From assembly GCA_017871115.1 (NCBI GenBank), contig JAFCIZ010000002.1:2625501-2689500 (forward strand): a stretch of DNA of 64,000 bases, given 5' to 3'. The stretch is from Cunninghamella blakesleeana (lineage: Eukaryota; Mucoromycota; Mucoromycetes; Mucorales; Cunninghamellaceae). The notes under the pieces are model-generated. The model was given only the letters and a program-made list of their open reading frames with translations, did no database searches and was not told the origin of the DNA. The stretch's first letter is position 1, and every line of letters starts with the position of its first letter. Positions 59,106 to 64,000 of this stretch are shown here, in pieces. Both the position numbers and the translations under genes were made by a program.

Positions 59106-62100
59106 TATTATTTTTTAAAAACAAACAAATACTAGTTTAATATGATATTTTATTCGCGTATATTTAGGTCATGTGTTATCAGTAAAAGTACGTCAAATGT
59201 TTAATGTAGAAATATTTTATAAAACTTTAAGAAGACCGATTATTATTAGTACACCAGCAGGAGATAGTGTTGGAAAAGGTTCAAGCAACGAATCATCTAC
59301 TATCTCTACTACTGGCAACATCGTAAATTTAATAAATATTGATACAAAAAGCATTGGTGATCTATCTTGCTATATGTTTAATCTCTGGAGTCCCCCGTTT
59401 GAATTAACGATCTGCCTTTACATGCTTTATGATTTACTTGGACTTTCTTCATTTGCTGGAATGTTAGTGATGGTTATATTTATGCCCATTACACACTATG
59501 TATCAAAGTTTTTTTCAAAAGCTACTGATGATATTATGAAGGTTCGTGATAAACGTGGTAACATTATAAATGAAATGCTTCGTGGTATTAGACAAATCAA
59601 ATTTTTTGCTTGGGAAAATCAATGGAAAGATCGAATAATGCAATTACGTAAAGAAGAATTAAGCTATCTATTTAAACTTTGTCTTTGTAGCTTTATAAAT
59701 AATACAACTTGGAATAGGTAATATGAATATGCATACATGCATATATAAATATGTAGACGGTACATGTATATAAAATTTTATTAATGATAGTTAGCTAATA
59801 GTATATGCATTTAATATCTATAGTACACCTATTTTTGTCATTATTACAACATTCTCATCGTTCACATTGTTGGAAGGAAAAGAGTTAACACCATCGATTG
59901 CGTTCACCTCAATATATATATATTCAAAATTACAATCTCATTTATCAAGTATACCTGATAGTGTTATGAATTTTATACGAGCATCTGTTAGGTAATACAT
60001 GAATATATATATATATATGTATATGTATATATATTTATATAATTACGATCAATTATTGACAGTATCTTTCTCATTATATATGTACATATTTCTTTATAAA
60101 CAGTATGCGTAGAATTGAAATTTATTTACAACAAAAAGACATTCCTGATAGGTCGAAGTTTATTAGCGAACACAATCAATCAGTTAAAATTGGATTTGAA
60201 AATGCAAATATTGAATGGACATCTATAAGCTCTGATGATAAAACAACAAATAACTCTTCAGCTTTTTCACTTAAAAATGTTAATTTATTTTTTCCTATGG
60301 GTGAACTCAGTTTAATATGTGGACCTACAGGATCAGGAAAAACATTAATGTTATTGGGATTATTAGTCGAAGCTTCTTGTACAAAAGGATTTGTATATTT
60401 CCCTCATTCTCCTATTGCAACTCAAGGTCTAACAAATTATGATAGCACTACATATAATTCAGGAATGGTTGACCCTGACAGTGAAGATACATGGATTTTA
60501 AATAATCAAGTGGCTTATGTTTCCCAATCACCATGGCTACAAAGTAATACTATTCGCGAAAATATCTTGTTTGGTTTACCTTACATTCAAAATAGATATA
60601 ACTCTACCCTATGGGCTTGTGGTTTGAATCCTGATTTAAATATTCTTGCAAATGGTGATTTAACTGAAATCGGTGAACGTGGTATCACTTTATCTGGTGG
60701 TCAAAAACAAAGAATTGCATTGGCTCGTGCCGTATACTCTAGAGCAAAGATTATTTTAATGGACGATGTACTTAGTGCTGTTGATGGTAATCGCTTTTTT
60801 TTTTTTTAAAAAAAAAGAAAAAGAAAAATAAAAAGATATATAGCGCATATTAGTTCATGAATCTGATTTATTTTTATTTTATATTTATCTTTTGTAGCTT
60901 ATACTGCAAAACATATATATGAAAACTGTTTAACTGGCCAATTAATGAAAGGCAGAACTAGAATTTTAGTCACTCATCATGTACAAATATGTATTCCAAA
61001 ATGCTCTTTTATTTTACACTTGGATGGTGGTCGAGTAACGTTAAGCGGAGTTCCTTCTGAGTTACATCAATTAAATACTCTCAGTAATTTAATTAAAAAA
61101 GAATTTACTATAGAATACAAGAATGACATAAATACCGCTGATGAAGATAACTTAAAAGGGCAGGATCCTTTTGTTGCAAGGAAAAAAACAAAAGAAAATA
61201 ACATCCTCCATATACTAATAGAAAGTGAATGTAAGTGAGGTTTAAATAGGCATAAAATAATATATAAGTATTTTTTGACGTTTGTTTCTACTACTTTTAT
61301 TCGTATACATTAGTTCGTGAACAAGGCCATATCAAAAGACGATTGTATAGACATTATTTACTACTTGTTGGAGGTTCATTCTTTTGGATTCTTACATTAT
61401 CATTGATTATTGGTACAAAAAGTTTGGAATTATTGTCAACTTGGTGGTTAAAGGAATGGTCAAATATTTATGGCACAGAATCTAATAGATCCAGTAGAAA
61501 TATTACGCCAATCGCCAACAATAATAATATAGTAAATAATGGAACTTTTATTTTTGATTCATTTGTTGAAAAAAATATATTATCATCATCTGAACAACTA
61601 AAATACTATTTAGGAATATACACTCTCATCAATCTTCTTTATGTAATAATAAGTAGTGGACAATATTTGGTTATATATATTGGTGGTTTGCGGGCCAGTA
61701 AAAAGCTTTTTGTTGATTTGCTTGATAGAATATTACATGCACCATTTCGTTTTTTTGATGTAACGCCTATTGGACGTATTTTAAATCGATTTTCTGGTGA
61801 CTTCGATGTAGTCGACTATGATGTTCCAACTAACTCGATGGCCTTCTTGATTATTTTGACAAAACTAGCTGGTATTTTTGTGGCCATTTTATTAGTTGAA
61901 CCTTTCTTTTTGATTCCTTTACTTTTGATTAGTTATATTACATTGTATTATGCGAAGCTATTTGTGGATTCTACTAGAGAAAGTAAACGAATGGAATCCG
62001 TCTCCAAATCGCCTTTAATCAGTCATTTTACAGAAACACTTGTTGGTATTGCTACTATCCGTGCCTTTGGTGCTACACAATCCTTCTTACAGCTGATGAT

Positions 62101-62312
62101 TCAAAAAAATGACGAATTCTTCCGCCCTTATTATCTAAGCCAAATATGTACCCGTTGGGCATCCATGATATTTGCGTATATTGCCTCTCTACTTATATTC
62201 ATTGCAGGACTTGCTGTATTATTTGGATTAGATTACAATATTGACGCTGGTTTGGTTGGCTTTATATTTTCCTATACTCTTCTTTTTTCTGACCATGTTA
62301 GTTGCTTAACTT

Positions 62313-62349
<37 letters not shown>

Positions 62350-63682
62350 TTTTAATATAAATACTTTATTTTATTTTTTATTTTAAAAATTATTCGATAG
62401 TCATTTTGGGCATCTTATCAATACAGAAGGATAGAATTAAGCTATAATAGTGTAGAACGAGTTGTTGAGTTTACCAGAATAGAACAAGAATCCAATATAA
62501 GCACTATAAAGAAACCATTAGATGTAAGCTATATACACGTATAAATATAGATATAATTATAGATACATATTTGTATGTATAAATTAGCAATATTAATATC
62601 AGTCCATAAACATATATTTATATTTATATTATTATTTTTTTAGTGGCCAAATAAAGGAGGGATTGAATTTCAAGATTTGCAAATCAAATATGCCCCTGAC
62701 CTTGAATTAGTATTAAAAGATATCAATTTTAAAATTAATCCTGGCGAAAAGATTGGCATTGTCGGTCCTACTGGCTGCGGTAAAAGTACTTTGACGTTAT
62801 CAGTATTTAGGTTTTTAGAGGCATACTCTGGAAAAATTATAATAGACGATTTAGATATTAGTACGTTAGCTTTAGATGAACTGCGATCAAGCTTGACAAT
62901 TATCCCTCAAGATCCGGTTTTATTCTCAGGAACAGTAAGATCAAATGTGGACCCTTTCAATGAATTCAGCGATGCAAGTATTTCAGAGTCACTTTCAAGA
63001 ATGAGCCTTATTCCAGCAATCGACTCGACAACATCATCATCATCATCAACTTCCGTTTCTCCATCAAATCAATCAATAAATCAAAACATATTTGAAAATT
63101 TAGACAGCCCTATAGCGGAAGGTAAACTCATAATACTTTTATTTCCTAAAAATAGTAATAATAAAAATACTAATTGTCAATCTGGGCTTTTTATTTATTT
63201 ATTTTTTATAGGAGGACAAAATATATCTGCTGGACAAAAGCAGCTTATTTGTCTTGCTAAAAATTTATTAAGACGTAGTAAAATTGTTGCCATGGATGAA
63301 GCTACTTCAAGTGTTGATTTTGACACTGATAGAAGAATTCAAAATACTATTCGATCTGAATTTACTGATTGTACTATATTATGCATTGCCCATAGGCTAT
63401 TTACAGTTATTAACTATGATAAAATATTGGTTTTAGATGCTGGGAAAGTTAAAGAATACGACAGGTAAATATATCTTAAAATAAATAGAGTATAAAAATA
63501 AAAGCATACTTCTCTAATAATAATACTGGTATTCAACAATTTTACAATATATTATATATATATATGTATTTGTAAACTAAAACAGTCCTTTGAATTTAAT
63601 TTCTGATCCACAATCAATGTTTTATAAACTATGCAAGAATTCGGGTGAATTTGACCAATTATTTCAAGCTGTTCAACAATAA
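57966..63682 (+). CDS. Full-length ABCC (MRP-type) ABC transporter
   Basis: Ten exons: 57966-59031, 59168-59717, 59824-59991, 60104-60786, 60898-61230, 61314-62296, 62401-62523, 62644-63121, 63212-63464 and 63586-63682, coding 1577 aa. The N-terminal about 200 residues hold several extra membrane helices (TMD0), then TMD1, NBD1, TMD2 and NBD2. NBD1 has Walker A GPTGSGKT, signature LSGGQ and Walker B IILMDD, with Asp where the catalytic Glu usually sits, as is normal for the ABCC degenerate site. NBD2 has GPTGCGKST, signature ISAGQ, MDEATSS and the H-loop IAHR. A Ser/Asn-rich insert of about 30 residues precedes the NBD2 signature. This is the plan of vacuolar Ycf1/Ybt1/Bpt1 pumps for glutathione conjugates or bile-acid-like anions; the substrate here is unknown. 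Confidence 0.92.
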
Positions 63683-64000
63683 TACATCATTACTATACAA
63701 CTAACCCTACATATAAAGGAATATAACATGGATTAAATTAAATGAAACTAGTGTAAACAATCCGAAAACAAATAATAATAATTACTCAGTTAGTGCACTT
63801 CAGTATAAAATATTTATAGTATCTATATATATACCTATATATGCCTATGCATCTGACAAAAAAATTAAGTAAAAGGAATTATGTTATTTTATTATTTATC
63901 ATACTTTTATAAAAAATAATATTTGCTTGAATTGATTAAGCCATTCTTAATATTGTTGCTAATTCAGTAATTATGTTCTCAGCTGATATAATTTTTGAAA
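63683..64000. other. 3' flank of the ABCC gene
   Basis: AT-rich sequence without a recognisable gene up to the window end. Confidence 0.5.

Overview
The window comes from a very AT-rich, intron-dense fungal nuclear genome. Introns are short (about 45-200 bp) with GTAAGT/GTATGT donors and TAG/AAG acceptors, and promoters carry long pyrimidine tracts. The gene content (Scs2/VAP, Skt5-like chitin synthase activator, Ecl1-like protein, Dbp4, an ABCC transporter and an expanded P450 family resembling CYP509) fits an early-diverging fungus, most likely Mucoromycota/Mucorales. That placement is inference from gene style, not a database match. I see no tRNA, rRNA, CRISPR array or viral gene.

Layout. 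1-2.6 kb: the 3' end of a VAP/Scs2 gene (+) and an ER-type short-chain dehydrogenase (-), convergent. 3.5-16.9 kb: four tandem P450 genes (+). 17.5-31 kb: a divergent cystathionine beta-synthase-like gene (+), a Myb-like protein (-), a 79-residue Ecl1-like zinc protein (+), a complete exportin-4 gene of 19 exons (-) and an FLVCR-type MFS transporter (+). 31.7-34.2 kb: a fifth P450 (+), then a small Mpo1-like DUF962 protein (-). 35.7-39.5 kb: a 1.85-kb 12-bp minisatellite and an unrecognised two-zinc-finger gene (-), bracketed by two near-identical 22-bp palindromes. 40-45 kb: a Skt5-like Sel1-repeat protein (-) and an SLC35F-type transporter (-). 46-50 kb: an HP1 homologue (+) converging on a SET-MYND protein (-). 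50.5-56.7 kb: a RanBPM/Gid1-type protein (+) and the DEAD-box helicase Dbp4 (-). 58-63.7 kb: a full-length ABCC transporter (+).

Reading frames were rebuilt exon by exon. In every multi-exon gene except the 5'-truncated first one, exon phases add up to one complete frame, so these models are stronger than single-ORF calls. The five P450s (546-553 aa) all keep the I-helix, ExxR, PDRW and heme-Cys motifs and look functional. Their intron patterns split them into two lineages: copies 1-3 have a conserved 4-nt micro-exon, while copies 4 and 5 lack it and share other introns. Copies 1 and 3 are close duplicates with patches of perfect identity that suggest gene conversion.

Points most worth following up: the 4-nt and 8-nt micro-exons, the mobile intron positions among P450 paralogues, the GC-AG intron in the FLVCR-like gene, the cystathionine synthase-like protein that lost its usual PLP phosphate loop, the minisatellite whose variable bases are all silent in one frame, and the palindrome-flanked unit holding it and the orphan gene.
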